Shown: positions 15,674 to 23,834, counted from the stretch's first letter. The stretch: 64,000 bases of DNA from CAYJAY01 sp964368445 (GCA_964368445.1 CAYJAY010000011.1:1-64000); one strand, 5' to 3'. Notes: generated by a model not told the origin, from the sequence alone. Numbers and translations: made by a program.

Positions 15674-16042
15674 ATGGCGCGTATTGCTGGTGTAGACCTG
15701 CCTAAAGACAAGCGGGTCGAAGTTGGATTGACCTACATCTTCGGAGTAGGTATCAACGCTTCTAGAAAAGTCCTCAGCGAAACTAAAGTTAACCCCGACA
15801 TAAGGGTTAAAGATTTGTCTGACGACGACGTCGCAAAAATCCGCGAATACATAGATAAAAACCTAACTGTTGAAGGAGATCTTCGCAGAGATACAGCTCT
15901 TAACATTAAGAGACTTATCGAAATTGGTTGTTATCGTGGTGTTCGCCACCGCAGAGGACTTCCTGTCCGCGGTCAAAGAAGTAAAACAAACGCAAGAACT
16001 CGCAAAGGTCCCAAAAGGACAATTGCTAATAAGAAAAAATAG
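15674..16042 (+). CDS. rpsM: 30S ribosomal protein S13
   Basis: S13 (122 residues) contacts the P-site tRNA and forms head-to-large-subunit bridges. Typical start MARIAGVDLPKDKRVEVGL and the basic tail RGLPVRGQRSKTNARTRKG are present. CCGGAGGTAAT precedes the ATG; rpsK follows after 15 bp. Confidence 0.98.
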   Translation: MARIAGVDLPKDKRVEVGLTYIFGVGINASRKVLSETKVNPDIRVKDLSDDDVAKIREYIDKNLTVEGDLRRDTALNIKRLIEIGCYRGVRHRRGLPVRGQRSKTNARTRKGPKRTIANKKK

Positions 16043-16057
16043 GAGGAAAAACGCTAA

Positions 16058-16465
16058 ATGGCAGCAGCAAAAGGAAAAAGAGCGTCTGCGGGTACTCGTA
16101 AACGCCGCGAAAAAAAGAATATTGCTAGCGGCGCTGCTCATATCCAGTCGACGTTTAACAACACAATCGTTACTATTACAGACGTAGCGGGAAATGCTAT
16201 TTCTTGGTCATCCTCCGGAGCATTGGGCTTTAGAGGTTCAAGAAGATCAACCCCCTACGCAGCGCAACAAGCCGCAGAAAGTGCGGCAAAAGCGGCTATG
16301 GAGCACGGCATGAAAACCGTAGAGGTTTTTGTTAAAGGTCCGGGAAGCGGAAGAGAAGCCGCTATTCGAGCTCTACAGGCTGCAGGTCTTGAAGTCAGCA
16401 TGATTAAAGACGTAACCCCTGTTCCCCACAACGGATGCCGCCCGCCGAAAAGAAGGCGCATATAA
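16058..16465 (+). CDS. rpsK: 30S ribosomal protein S11
   Basis: S11 (135 residues) lines the platform near the E-site mRNA. Conserved motifs are HIQSTFNNTIVTITD, KGPGSGREAAIRALQAAGL and the end TPVPHNGCRPPKRRRI. TAGGAGGAAAAAC lies before the start. Confidence 0.98.
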   Translation: MAAAKGKRASAGTRKRREKKNIASGAAHIQSTFNNTIVTITDVAGNAISWSSSGALGFRGSRRSTPYAAQQAAESAAKAAMEHGMKTVEVFVKGPGSGREAAIRALQAAGLEVSMIKDVTPVPHNGCRPPKRRRI

Positions 16466-16487
16466 TTTAAAAGGAGGACAAAACCTT

Positions 16488-17108
16488 ATGGCAAGATATA
16501 CAGGTGCTGTGTGCAGGTTCTGCCGCAGAGAGGGTGAAAAACTCTTTTTAAAGGGCGACCGTTGTTATTCCGATAAATGCGCGTTTGCGCGCAGAAGCTA
16601 CGGACCCGGCCAACATGGTCAAGGACGTAAAAAAGTTTCGGAATACGGTACTCAGCTTCGCATGAAACAAAAAGCAAAAAGATATTATGGCGTTCTCGAA
16701 AGCCAATTCTCAAAATATTTTGAGATGGCTGAACGTCAAAAAGGTATGGCAGGTGAAAACCTTTTGAGAATTCTTGAGAGCCGCCTTGATAACTTTGTTT
16801 ATCGTTCGGGCTTTGCAAACTCGAGAAAAGAAGCAAGACAACTTGTTCTTCACCGTCATTTCACAGTTAACGGCCAAACCGTGAACATTCCGTCATATCT
16901 CTTGAAAGAGGGCGACAAAGTTTCGGTTAAATCAACCGACTGTGATAAAATTAAGGATGCCATCGAGGCAAATTCTGCTCGTCCGAAACCTGTTTGGGTT
17001 GACGTGGACAGCAAGAACATGACGGCTTCGGTTATCCATCTACCCGAGCGTTCCGAAATCGACTTTAATGTTGAAGAACACTTCATCGTTGAGTTGTATT
17101 CAAAATAA
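16488..17108 (+). CDS. rpsD: 30S ribosomal protein S4, zinc-binding form
   Basis: S4 (206 residues) nucleates 30S assembly. It is the zinc form, with cysteines at 9, 12, 26 and 31, followed by the helical domain and the S4 RNA-binding domain (RLDNFVYRSGFANSRKEARQ, about 95-115). S4 autoregulates its own operon in many bacteria. The 73-bp spacer to rpoA contains a perfect hairpin. Confidence 0.98.
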   Translation: MARYTGAVCRFCRREGEKLFLKGDRCYSDKCAFARRSYGPGQHGQGRKKVSEYGTQLRMKQKAKRYYGVLESQFSKYFEMAERQKGMAGENLLRILESRLDNFVYRSGFANSRKEARQLVLHRHFTVNGQTVNIPSYLLKEGDKVSVKSTDCDKIKDAIEANSARPKPVWVDVDSKNMTASVIHLPERSEIDFNVEEHFIVELYSK

Positions 17109-17145
17109 GCATTTTAATTAAAGCAATATTGGGAATGCACACAAA

Positions 17146-17162
17146 CGACGAACACTTCGTCG
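17146..17162. repeat. Hairpin CGACGAA/TTCGTCG ahead of rpoA
   Basis: A perfect 7-bp stem with loop CAC, ending four bases before the GGAGGG ribosome site of rpoA. It has no T-tract. It could mask or present the ribosome site, or belong to the scattered hairpin family seen in other spacers. Confidence 0.6.
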
Positions 17163-17181
17163 CATGGAGGGTTTATATTAT

Positions 17182-18144
17182 ATGATGATAGAAATAGAAA
17201 AGCCCCGAATCGACACAGTTGAACTGTCGGAAGACGGCTCATACGGTAGATTTGAGGTTGAACCGCTTGAAAGAGGATTTGGAACAACACTTGGAAACGG
17301 CCTTCGCCGCGTGCTTCTTTCGTCGCTTCCCGGCGTTGCCGCAGTTGCGATTAAGATAGACGGTGTTTTACACGAATTTTCTACCATTAACGGGGTTAAA
17401 GAAGACGTTACCGAGATCGTTTTGAACGTTAAAGGAATAACGGCTAAACTCCACGGACAAGGACCTAAAACGGTTTATATCGAAGCGGAAGGTGAATGTG
17501 AAGTCACCGCCGGCAACATTAAATCGGACGCCGATTTCGAGGTTTTAAACCCCGATTGGCACATCGCCACTCTTGGTAGCGGCGGAAGACTTGTTATGGA
17601 ACTTATCTTTGACCACGGAAGAGGTTATACCTCTGCGGACAAAAACAAACAAAGCGAAACGGTTGGAAATTATATCGGAGTTATTCCGGTGGACAGCATC
17701 TATACCCCTGTGCTTAAAGTAAACTATACAGTTGAAAACACACGTGTAGGTCAAATAACCGACTTTGATAAACTTTCGCTTGAAATCCAAACGGATAAAA
17801 CTTTGTCTGCAAAAGAAGCGGTTTCAATGGGAGCTAAGGTTTTAACCGAGCATCTCAACCTATTCAGAAATCTTTCTGAAAACGTTCCGGATACCGAAGT
17901 TTTGGTTGAAAAGAGCGAAAAAGGAAAAGAGCATGTTCTTGAGATGGTTATCGAAGAACTCGACCTTTCGGTTCGAAGCTTCAACTGTCTGAAAAGAGCA
18001 GGTATTAACACGGTAGAGGATCTCACAAACAAAACAGAAGAAGACATGATGAAGGTCCGAAACCTAGGTTTGAAATCTTTGGAAGAGGTTATTCAAAAGC
18101 TCGAGTCCCTCGGCTTTAGCCTCTCGTCAAGTGACGATAACTAA
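17182..18144 (+). CDS. rpoA: DNA-directed RNA polymerase subunit alpha
   Basis: The alpha subunit (320 residues): an N-terminal dimerisation and assembly domain (~1-230; GYGRFEVEPLERGFGTTLGNGLRR-type core), a linker and the C-terminal domain (~250-310; ELDLSVRSFNCLKRAGINT) that contacts UP elements and activators. An upstream ATG at 17164 overlaps the GGAGGG ribosome site and is rejected; ATG 17182 stands 10-11 bases after it. Next gene is rplQ. Confidence 0.96.
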   Translation: MMIEIEKPRIDTVELSEDGSYGRFEVEPLERGFGTTLGNGLRRVLLSSLPGVAAVAIKIDGVLHEFSTINGVKEDVTEIVLNVKGITAKLHGQGPKTVYIEAEGECEVTAGNIKSDADFEVLNPDWHIATLGSGGRLVMELIFDHGRGYTSADKNKQSETVGNYIGVIPVDSIYTPVLKVNYTVENTRVGQITDFDKLSLEIQTDKTLSAKEAVSMGAKVLTEHLNLFRNLSENVPDTEVLVEKSEKGKEHVLEMVIEELDLSVRSFNCLKRAGINTVEDLTNKTEEDMMKVRNLGLKSLEEVIQKLESLGFSLSSSDDN

Positions 18145-18172
18145 ACACTAATCCAGTAAGGAGAAGAGAACG

Positions 18173-18514
18173 ATGGCAGGCACAAGAAAACTCGGCAGAA
18201 CAAGCGACCACCGCAAAGCGATGCTTCGCGCAATGGTAACGTTTCTTATCGACAACGGTAAGATCGAAACAACCGTAACACGTGCGAAAGAAGTTCGTTC
18301 GGTTGCCGAAAAAATGATTACTCTTGGAAAATCCAACGAGTTGCACGCCAAGAGACAGGTGTTCTCATACATCACCAAAGAAGCTGTTGCAAAAAAGCTT
18401 ATTGATGAAGTAGCTCCCGGATATATGGACAGACAAGGCGGATACACACGTATTGTCAAGATTGGTCCTCGCCGCGGAGATGCAGCCGAGATGGCAATCA
18501 TCGAGCTTGTTTAA
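18173..18514 (+). CDS. rplQ: 50S ribosomal protein L17
   Basis: L17 (113 residues), last gene of the operon. Conserved GRTSDHRKAMLRAMVTFLI and the KEVRSVAEKMITLGK segment are present. AAGGAGAAGAG precedes the ATG. The ECF-transporter and truA genes that follow rplQ in many Firmicutes are absent; a strong terminator comes 39 bp later. Confidence 0.97.
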   Translation: MAGTRKLGRTSDHRKAMLRAMVTFLIDNGKIETTVTRAKEVRSVAEKMITLGKSNELHAKRQVFSYITKEAVAKKLIDEVAPGYMDRQGGYTRIVKIGPRRGDAAEMAIIELV

Positions 18515-18552
18515 TCTAAGCTTTTAAAGGTCTCTTGTAGATTTTATAAATT

Positions 18553-18598
18553 AAAAAGATGGTGTAACAAAATGAAAATTTTGTTACACCATCTTTTT
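18553..18598 (+). terminator. Terminator of the ribosomal operon
   Basis: A perfect 20-bp inverted repeat (AAAAAGATGGTGTAACAAAA, loop TGAAAA) ending in a T-run; works in both directions on paper. The stem core GTGTAACAAAA resembles those of the terminators at 47338 and 47953. Confidence 0.95.
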
Positions 18599-18732
18599 GC
18601 GTCATAAGGTCACGAACAAGAGTTTTTTACAAATACTTTTTAAAGCGTTAGAAAAACATAAATTTTTTTAAAGGTATATTTCTTTTTAATTCGCGAACAA
18701 TAAAATTGTCAAAACTATTAAGGAGAAATAAT

Positions 18733-19323
18733 ATGACACTTAAAAAAAGCGAAACATTTAACAACCTAATTAAAGCATATGCCGGGGAATGTCAAGCACA
18801 TGTGCGATACCAGTTTATATCGTATGGCGCAAAGCAGGCGAAACTTTTCGAACTTCAAAAAGCTGTTGATATGATTGTACTAAACGAATATAACCACGCA
18901 AGAATGTACTACAGCGAAATTCAAAAGGCCGACAAACAAACGCTTGACAACCTTGAGGTTTGCGCCGGTTATCCGTTTAAAGAAAAATGGAACCTTGAAG
19001 ACAACCTTAAATTTGCCGCAGAGGACGAAGCGTCTGAGCACGAAAAAATCTATCCCGAATATGCAAAGGTTGCGCGCAAAGAAGGTTTTGAAGAGATTGC
19101 AAAACTTTTTGACCTTGTTGCAAACGTAGAGGAATGCCACAAAAAACAACTTACACAACTCCATGAACAGCTCACAAAAGGAACGATGTATAAACGCACA
19201 AAGGCGATTAAATGGAAATGTGCTTGTTGCGGTCACGAGGCAACGGCTAAACAAGCATGGGAGATTTGCCCGCTTTGTAAAGCGCCACAAGGGAACGTCA
19301 TGCTCAATTTAGAAGACAACTAA
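18733..19323 (+). CDS. rbr: Rubrerythrin
   Basis: A 196-residue rubrerythrin, the peroxide-reducing diiron protein of anaerobes. The ferritin-like domain (~1-145) supplies the Glu and His ligands (GECQAHVRYQF, EYNHARMYY, DEASEHEKIYPEYAKVA, NVEECHKKQL), and the C-terminal rubredoxin-like domain carries CACCGH and CPLCKAP for a single iron. AGGAGAAATAAT before the ATG at 18733 decides the start against an upstream in-frame codon. It is monocistronic, between two terminators. Confidence 0.95.
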   Translation: MTLKKSETFNNLIKAYAGECQAHVRYQFISYGAKQAKLFELQKAVDMIVLNEYNHARMYYSEIQKADKQTLDNLEVCAGYPFKEKWNLEDNLKFAAEDEASEHEKIYPEYAKVARKEGFEEIAKLFDLVANVEECHKKQLTQLHEQLTKGTMYKRTKAIKWKCACCGHEATAKQAWEICPLCKAPQGNVMLNLEDN

Positions 19324-19358
19324 CAACGACACGGAATATCTGTATAATCTGTTTAACA

Positions 19359-19412
19359 AAAAAGGGCGCTCAAATAAAATGTGTAGTTACATCTTATCAG
19401 ACCGCCCTTTTT
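19359..19412. terminator. Convergent terminator after rubrerythrin
   Basis: AAAAAGGGCG pairs with CGCCCTTTTT around a 34-nt loop. Lying between two convergent genes with A and T tracts at its ends, it can stop transcription from both sides. Confidence 0.7.
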
Positions 19413-19422
19413 GCTGTGTGAA

Positions 19423-20121
19423 TTATCCATTAACTAAATTGAGATTATTTTTCTCTTTCTGATCTGTTTTTTTCTCTGATATTTGTTTTGCTTTTTTGTT
19501 TTGAAGTTTTGATATAACTGTCATAACAACCGTGAACAACACTAGTACAGCTATCGAAACAACGATTCCAAGTGGGTTGTCTTGAATGTTGCCTGCCGTA
19601 TGCCCTAAGTAAACATATACTGCCGTTCCGGGGATCATTCCGATAAGTGTCGCGACGGCATAGCTGAGATATTTTATCCCCAAAACTCCCGAAAGGTAGT
19701 TTACCGCATTAAACGGAAACAGAGGAATAAGACGCGCATACATCATGAAAACAAACCCGTTTTGCTGTGCTTTTTCGGTTGCTGTCTTGATAAACGATCC
19801 GTCTTTAAAATATTTTGTGATAACGTCTTTGCCTAGTATCTTTGCGACGAAATATGCGAGGTGACATCCGAGGTTAGAACCGATAACAACCAACACAAGC
19901 CCCCACCAAAATCCGAAAATTGTGCCGCCAAGTATCGTGAGCGCCGAGCCCGGAACCGCAAAAACGACCGCAACGGCGTAAGCCACTATAAATATAAATG
20001 GTGCGTATGGGTTTGACTTAATAGATTCTAGAAACAAAAGCAGACTGTCTATGTTAAGGTAGTCCCTTAAGAGAAAAGCCGCTACTATAAGAGCCGCAAC
20101 TATTGCTATTTTAATCTTCAT
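19423..20121 (-). CDS. TVP38/TMEM64 family membrane protein
   Basis: A 232-residue polytopic protein of the DedA/VTT superfamily (SNARE-associated domain). About six hydrophobic segments; the conserved VTT core is seen as FAVPGSALTILGGTIFG and GSNLGCHLAYFVAKILG, with YARLIPLFPFNAVNYLSG later. Superfamily members move or scramble lipids. It is the last gene of a minus-strand operon and overlaps the preceding phosphatidyltransferase gene by 11 bp. Fusions of this domain to pyridine-nucleotide disulfide oxidoreductases are known, which fits the first gene of this operon. The C-terminus is Lys/Glu rich. Confidence 0.88.
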   Translation of the reverse strand: MKIKIAIVAALIVAAFLLRDYLNIDSLLLFLESIKSNPYAPFIFIVAYAVAVVFAVPGSALTILGGTIFGFWWGLVLVVIGSNLGCHLAYFVAKILGKDVITKYFKDGSFIKTATEKAQQNGFVFMMYARLIPLFPFNAVNYLSGVLGIKYLSYAVATLIGMIPGTAVYVYLGHTAGNIQDNPLGIVVSIAVLVLFTVVMTVISKLQNKKAKQISEKKTDQKEKNNLNLVNG

Positions 20122-20716
20122 TTTTTTTATTAACCCTTTCGTACATAATTATTTTATACATTCGTATAATGCCGGTCAAAAATACAAGCGTTATAAACAC
20201 AAGTAAAAATATATCAAGCAATTGTGGAAAGATAAGCATAAGAGTAAACACTATAAATGTCTCGGTTCTCTCGACTATTCCAACATCATAGTGCATGCTT
20301 TTTTTGCCTTGGTTTTGAAAAAGCGAACCGGCAAGCATGAACGTCGAGAAATTGAAAAGAACACTTACAAAAAACAAAAGATAGATAAGCGCGTTTTGAG
20401 GGGCATAAAAGAAAAACCCCAAGATGACTGCCGCTTCCACCATTCTGTCGAATACCAAGTCGAGATATCCACCAAGTTTAGAGGTTTTTCCGGTTAACCT
20501 TGCAACCGTTCCATCTAGCACATCGAGAGCGCCCGAAACCCAAAGTAAAACCGCCGCAATCGGAAACTTTGAGAACGCTATAAAAACCGCCGAAACAACC
20601 CCGACAACAAACGCAAGCGTTGTTATTTGGTTTGGATGTAGTTTTGTCAACATACTGTATTTTGCGAAACCGTCCACGCATTTTTGTATATGACCCCGAG
20701 CTCTTGTGTCCAACAT
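20111..20716 (-). CDS. CDP-alcohol phosphatidyltransferase family protein
   Basis: A 201-residue membrane enzyme that transfers a phosphatidyl group from CDP-diacylglycerol to an alcohol. The catalytic motif DGxxARxxxxxxxxGxxxDxxxD is complete in DGTVARLTGKTSKLGGYLD followed by a further Asp (residues ~70-95). About five or six transmembrane helices follow. The alcohol (glycerol-phosphate, inositol-phosphate or other) cannot be told. Middle gene of the operon with the oxidoreductase (25 bp upstream) and the TVP38 protein. Confidence 0.88.
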   Translation of the reverse strand: MLDTRARGHIQKCVDGFAKYSMLTKLHPNQITTLAFVVGVVSAVFIAFSKFPIAAVLLWVSGALDVLDGTVARLTGKTSKLGGYLDLVFDRMVEAAVILGFFFYAPQNALIYLLFFVSVLFNFSTFMLAGSLFQNQGKKSMHYDVGIVERTETFIVFTLMLIFPQLLDIFLLVFITLVFLTGIIRMYKIIMYERVNKKNED

Positions 20717-20741
20717 AAAAAAATCCCCCTTAAAAATGTTT

Positions 20742-22166
20742 TTATCTTGTTACTACTTTTTTTATTAAAGACATCTGCCAAGCTTTCGCCGATTGCTTAA
20801 AATCGAGCAACGCGAGCGAACTTATAATCTCGCTTTGGATGGGATATTGATATCTCAGCGACATGGCGGATGAAAGCTTGATCTTTTTGCTCACCATCAT
20901 TGAAAGTAACGGTAAAAGATCGCCCGCTTTGTCCGAGACTATCGACGCCCCTATAACAACTTTTTTTCTGTCTAAAATAACTTTAATGTATCCGTGTCGG
21001 TCGTCGTCTGTTTTTGCGCGATCGTTTTGCGAGATCGGGAGTTTATATGTATAGCCGTAAACCCCGAGCTGTTTTGCTTGTTGTTCAAGATATCCGACAT
21101 GTGCAACTTGTGGAACGGTATATGTAGTCCACGCCATGTTGCTATAGCTAGCCTTGAACATGTTCAAGATAAGGGCGTTTTTAACCACAACTCCGGCTTC
21201 ATATCCCGCCGCATGTGTGAACAAAAATTTGCCTTTAACGTCTCCGCAAGCGTAGATATTTTTGACGCTTGTCCTCAAATAGTCGTCAACCTCGACAAAA
21301 CCGCGTTTGTCCGTTTTAACGCCAACATCTTCAAGCCCGATATCCTTTGTATTTGGCGTTCTTCCAAGCGCGACCAAGAGAACATCACACGGTATATCGG
21401 TTTCGTTTTCGCCCGATAAAACGCGAACAATCGTCTCGTCATCTTTCGTAAAAATTTCTTTTATCTCGCACCCTAGAAATAGTTTGACTCCGTCGTTTAT
21501 TAAAGCTTGTTGCATGATAGGGCCCGCTTCCGGTTCGTCTTTTACAAATAGGCCGTCAAGCCTATCGACGACCGAGACGTCGCTTCCAAGATGGCAAAAG
21601 CCTTGACCCAGTTCAAGGCCGATGGGTCCTGCTCCGAGAACCACCATTCTTTTGGGTAACTGCTTAAGCTCGAATATATCTTCGTTTGTGTAATATTTAA
21701 CGGTATCCAGTCCTTTAATCGGTGGTATCATAGCGGTTGAACCGGTTGAGATGACGATTTTTTTTGTTTTGAAAATCTTGTCGTCGACAGATATCTTGTT
21801 TTTTGAAACTATTCTACCTTTTCCAAACCGAACGTCGACCCCAAGACCCTCGAAACGCTCTTTAGAATCGTGTGGCTCGATTTCTGCTATCACGCTTGCC
21901 ACGCGAGACATTATATCGCTTAACGATGTGTCGTACTTTGGTTTTGAAAAACCATAGTTTTGGGCGTCATTCATGCTTTTCGCAAGATGTGCCGATTTCA
22001 AAAAAGTCTTGCTTGGAACGCAACCATAGTTGAGGCAGTCGCCCCCCATTTTTCGATTTTCAACCAACAAAACACGAGCGCCCATAGAAGCCGCCGCCGA
22101 AGCCACCACAAGCCCGCCGCTTCCTGCGCCGATAATAGCTATATCATAAATTTTATTATCGCCCAT
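20742..22166 (-). CDS. FAD-dependent NAD(P)-disulfide oxidoreductase (mercuric-reductase/lipoamide-dehydrogenase-like)
   Basis: A 474-residue class I flavoprotein disulfide reductase. FAD-binding GAGSGGLVVASAAA (~12-25), redox-active CLNYGC in GGDCLNYGCVPSK (~43-55), NAD(P)-binding VLGAGPIGLELGQ and a second FAD motif (YACGD) are present. In the C-terminal dimerisation domain the usual HxxPTxxE is read YQYPIQSE: Glu is kept but the catalytic His is replaced by Tyr, as in mercuric reductase, although the CC tail of MerA is missing. True substrate unknown. First gene of the operon; GAGGGG ribosome site ahead of the ATG. Confidence 0.88.
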   Translation of the reverse strand: MGDNKIYDIAIIGAGSGGLVVASAAASMGARVLLVENRKMGGDCLNYGCVPSKTFLKSAHLAKSMNDAQNYGFSKPKYDTSLSDIMSRVASVIAEIEPHDSKERFEGLGVDVRFGKGRIVSKNKISVDDKIFKTKKIVISTGSTAMIPPIKGLDTVKYYTNEDIFELKQLPKRMVVLGAGPIGLELGQGFCHLGSDVSVVDRLDGLFVKDEPEAGPIMQQALINDGVKLFLGCEIKEIFTKDDETIVRVLSGENETDIPCDVLLVALGRTPNTKDIGLEDVGVKTDKRGFVEVDDYLRTSVKNIYACGDVKGKFLFTHAAGYEAGVVVKNALILNMFKASYSNMAWTTYTVPQVAHVGYLEQQAKQLGVYGYTYKLPISQNDRAKTDDDRHGYIKVILDRKKVVIGASIVSDKAGDLLPLLSMMVSKKIKLSSAMSLRYQYPIQSEIISSLALLDFKQSAKAWQMSLIKKVVTR

Positions 22167-22329
22167 TTTTCCCCTCCTAAAATTTGGTTTAATTTATTAT
22201 ATAGTCATATCATATATAAACTATTAACAAACTGTCACTAAATCTTAACTTTTCTTATCAAGTATAATTTTAGAAGGATAGACTGCATTTTTGAATAAAG
22301 TTAGATATATTATATCATCAAAAAAACTA

Positions 22330-22358
22330 TTGACATACTGTGTGACATACACTATAAT
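22330..22358 (+). promoter_or_regulatory. Perfect consensus promoter of the padR/HAAS operon
   Basis: TTGACA (22330-22335), 17-bp spacer and TATAAT (22353-22358): a perfect consensus. Such strength usually needs a repressor, and an inverted repeat overlaps it. Confidence 0.9.
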
Positions 22359-22371
22359 AATATACACAGTA
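22336..22371. promoter_or_regulatory. Probable PadR operator
   Basis: TACTGTGT (22336-22343) is repeated in inverse as ACACAGTA (22364-22371), bracketing the -10 box; an inner GTGT-N5-ACAC (22340-22352) lies between. The position is right for autorepression by the PadR-type protein encoded immediately downstream (inference). Confidence 0.7.
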
Positions 22372-22388
22372 ATGTAGGAGGAATAATG

Positions 22389-22739
22389 ATGGATGAATTA
22401 GATACAAAAGAACTTGTAAGCTCTCTCGTTCTTGAACTCAGGCGTGGGGTGGTCATTCTTCTGTCGCTAGGACAGCTTAAAACCCCAACACATGGATATA
22501 ACCTTGTTAGGCAGTTTCAACAAAACGGGATACCGGTTGAAGCAAATACTCTCTATCCGCTTTTAAGGCGGCTTGAGACACAGGGGCTTTTAAAAAGCGA
22601 ATGGGACACATCGGGAACAAAACCAAAAAAATTCTACACCACTACCGAAAAAGGTGAAGAGGTTTTTTTGACAGTGAAAAAACAATGGAAAGAATTTTCG
22701 CAAAATGTTGAAAATTTATTGGAGGAGAAAGATGGATAA
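22389..22739 (+). CDS. PadR family transcriptional regulator
   Basis: A 116-residue winged-helix repressor. The PadR domain is clear: LGQLKTPTHGYNLVRQFQQ, then NTLYPLLRRLETQGLLKSEW and KKFYTTTEKGEE. Of two adjacent ATGs, 22389 stands seven bases after AGGAGG and is preferred to 22386. The gene overlaps the HAAS-domain gene by eight bases. PadR proteins commonly repress a neighbouring membrane-protein operon in response to envelope stress or small phenolic or antimicrobial ligands; the ligand is not known here. Confidence 0.9.
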   Translation: MDELDTKELVSSLVLELRRGVVILLSLGQLKTPTHGYNLVRQFQQNGIPVEANTLYPLLRRLETQGLLKSEWDTSGTKPKKFYTTTEKGEEVFLTVKKQWKEFSQNVENLLEEKDG

Positions 22740-23658
22740 ATTAATTGATAAATATATTTTCGGGTGTATACGGGGGTTGCCCAAAAAGATGAGAGAGGAC
22801 GTATCAAACGAGATACGCTCGCTTATATCAGATATGTTGGACGATCGTTGTGGCGAGGTTTTGCCGACCGAAAAGGATGTTCGTGTGGTGCTTGCCGAGC
22901 TTGGAACCCCGCTTGAACTTAGGCAAAAATATGTGACATCCAAAAGCGAAAGTTTGATAAGCGGAACATATTTGTATGTATTCAAAAGAGTTTTCTTTAT
23001 TGTAGCCGCTGTTTTTTGTTCGGTTCTGACTCTAGGGCTTATTTTTTATTTTATTTCAGACGGATTTTCCTTTGAAAAATTAAGTTCGACTATTGGTTCT
23101 ATCTTCACAGGGCTTCTTGCGGCATTTGGTGGAACAGCGCTTGCGTTTGCGATGCTTCAACATTTTGGGGTGGACATCGATTACACACGCAACATCGACA
23201 GTCTCGAATCTCCTCCCAAGACGGGCAAAGACCCAAAGGTGGTTTCCAAAGTCGATGCAATAATTGAGATAGTTGTTGGAATACTTATGCCTATTGTTCT
23301 GTTGATGTTTAATGATATATCGTTTTCCATCGAAAGTTCCGAAAACCCCGGCGCGCCATATGTTTACAGAATTATAAACCAGCCGGCATTGCTTGAATAT
23401 TTCTATCTTTTTATAATTTCAGTGGGCTTTGGAATTGCAAGCGTTTTATACAGTCTTCACCAACGTGTATACAACAAAAGAGTTTTAATAGTAAACGTTG
23501 TCACCAATTTAATTCAACTTGTTATAGTAGCGTTCATATTATTTGAAACAACTGTGTTTATTTTCGGAAACTTTAAAAGTTTAGTTATGTGTGCGTTTAT
23601 TTTGTTTGCCGTTATAGACTCCGCGAATGTTGCGTATAAGGTGGCGAAATATAAATAA
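22732..23658 (+). CDS. HAAS-domain membrane protein
   Basis: A 308-residue protein. Residues ~1-75 match the HAAS domain (helical domain near PadR genes, YxxxLxxxLxxLPxxxR-like: YIFGCIRGLPKKMREDVSNE, then VLAELGTPLELRQKY). The rest contains about six transmembrane helices in pairs. HAAS proteins are nearly always coded next to a PadR regulator, as here, and are thought to sense the membrane state; no transport motif is visible. The ATG at 22732 follows GGAGGAGAAAG and overlaps the padR stop. Confidence 0.85.
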   Translation: MDKLIDKYIFGCIRGLPKKMREDVSNEIRSLISDMLDDRCGEVLPTEKDVRVVLAELGTPLELRQKYVTSKSESLISGTYLYVFKRVFFIVAAVFCSVLTLGLIFYFISDGFSFEKLSSTIGSIFTGLLAAFGGTALAFAMLQHFGVDIDYTRNIDSLESPPKTGKDPKVVSKVDAIIEIVVGILMPIVLLMFNDISFSIESSENPGAPYVYRIINQPALLEYFYLFIISVGFGIASVLYSLHQRVYNKRVLIVNVVTNLIQLVIVAFILFETTVFIFGNFKSLVMCAFILFAVIDSANVAYKVAKYK

Positions 23659-23659
23659 A

Positions 23660-23789
23660 GCCTACTGAATAACAAGTTATTCAGTACAAATGCTGTGCAT
23701 TTGAAACAAAACACGCATTTTAAGCGTGTTTTGTTGACTTATCTTGATGCTATCTGCTGAATTTTCGCCATAGGCGAAAATCAGTAGGC
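23660..23789. repeat. 130-bp element: four perfect hairpins between 9-bp inverted ends
   Basis: The ends GCCTACTGA (23660-23668) and TCAGTAGGC (23781-23789) are inverted. Inside are TACTGAATAAC/GTTATTCAGTA (23663-23686, loop AA), CAAATGC/GCATTTG (23687-23703), ACAAAACACGC/GCGTGTTTTGT (23706-23734) and ATTTTCGCC/GGCGAAAAT (23761-23781). All stems are perfect though unrelated. It starts two bases after the HAAS stop codon. Confidence 0.85.
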
Positions 23790-23834
23790 ATTAAATAAGA
23801 CTGTGACAAAATTGTCATAATGCACAAAAAACAG

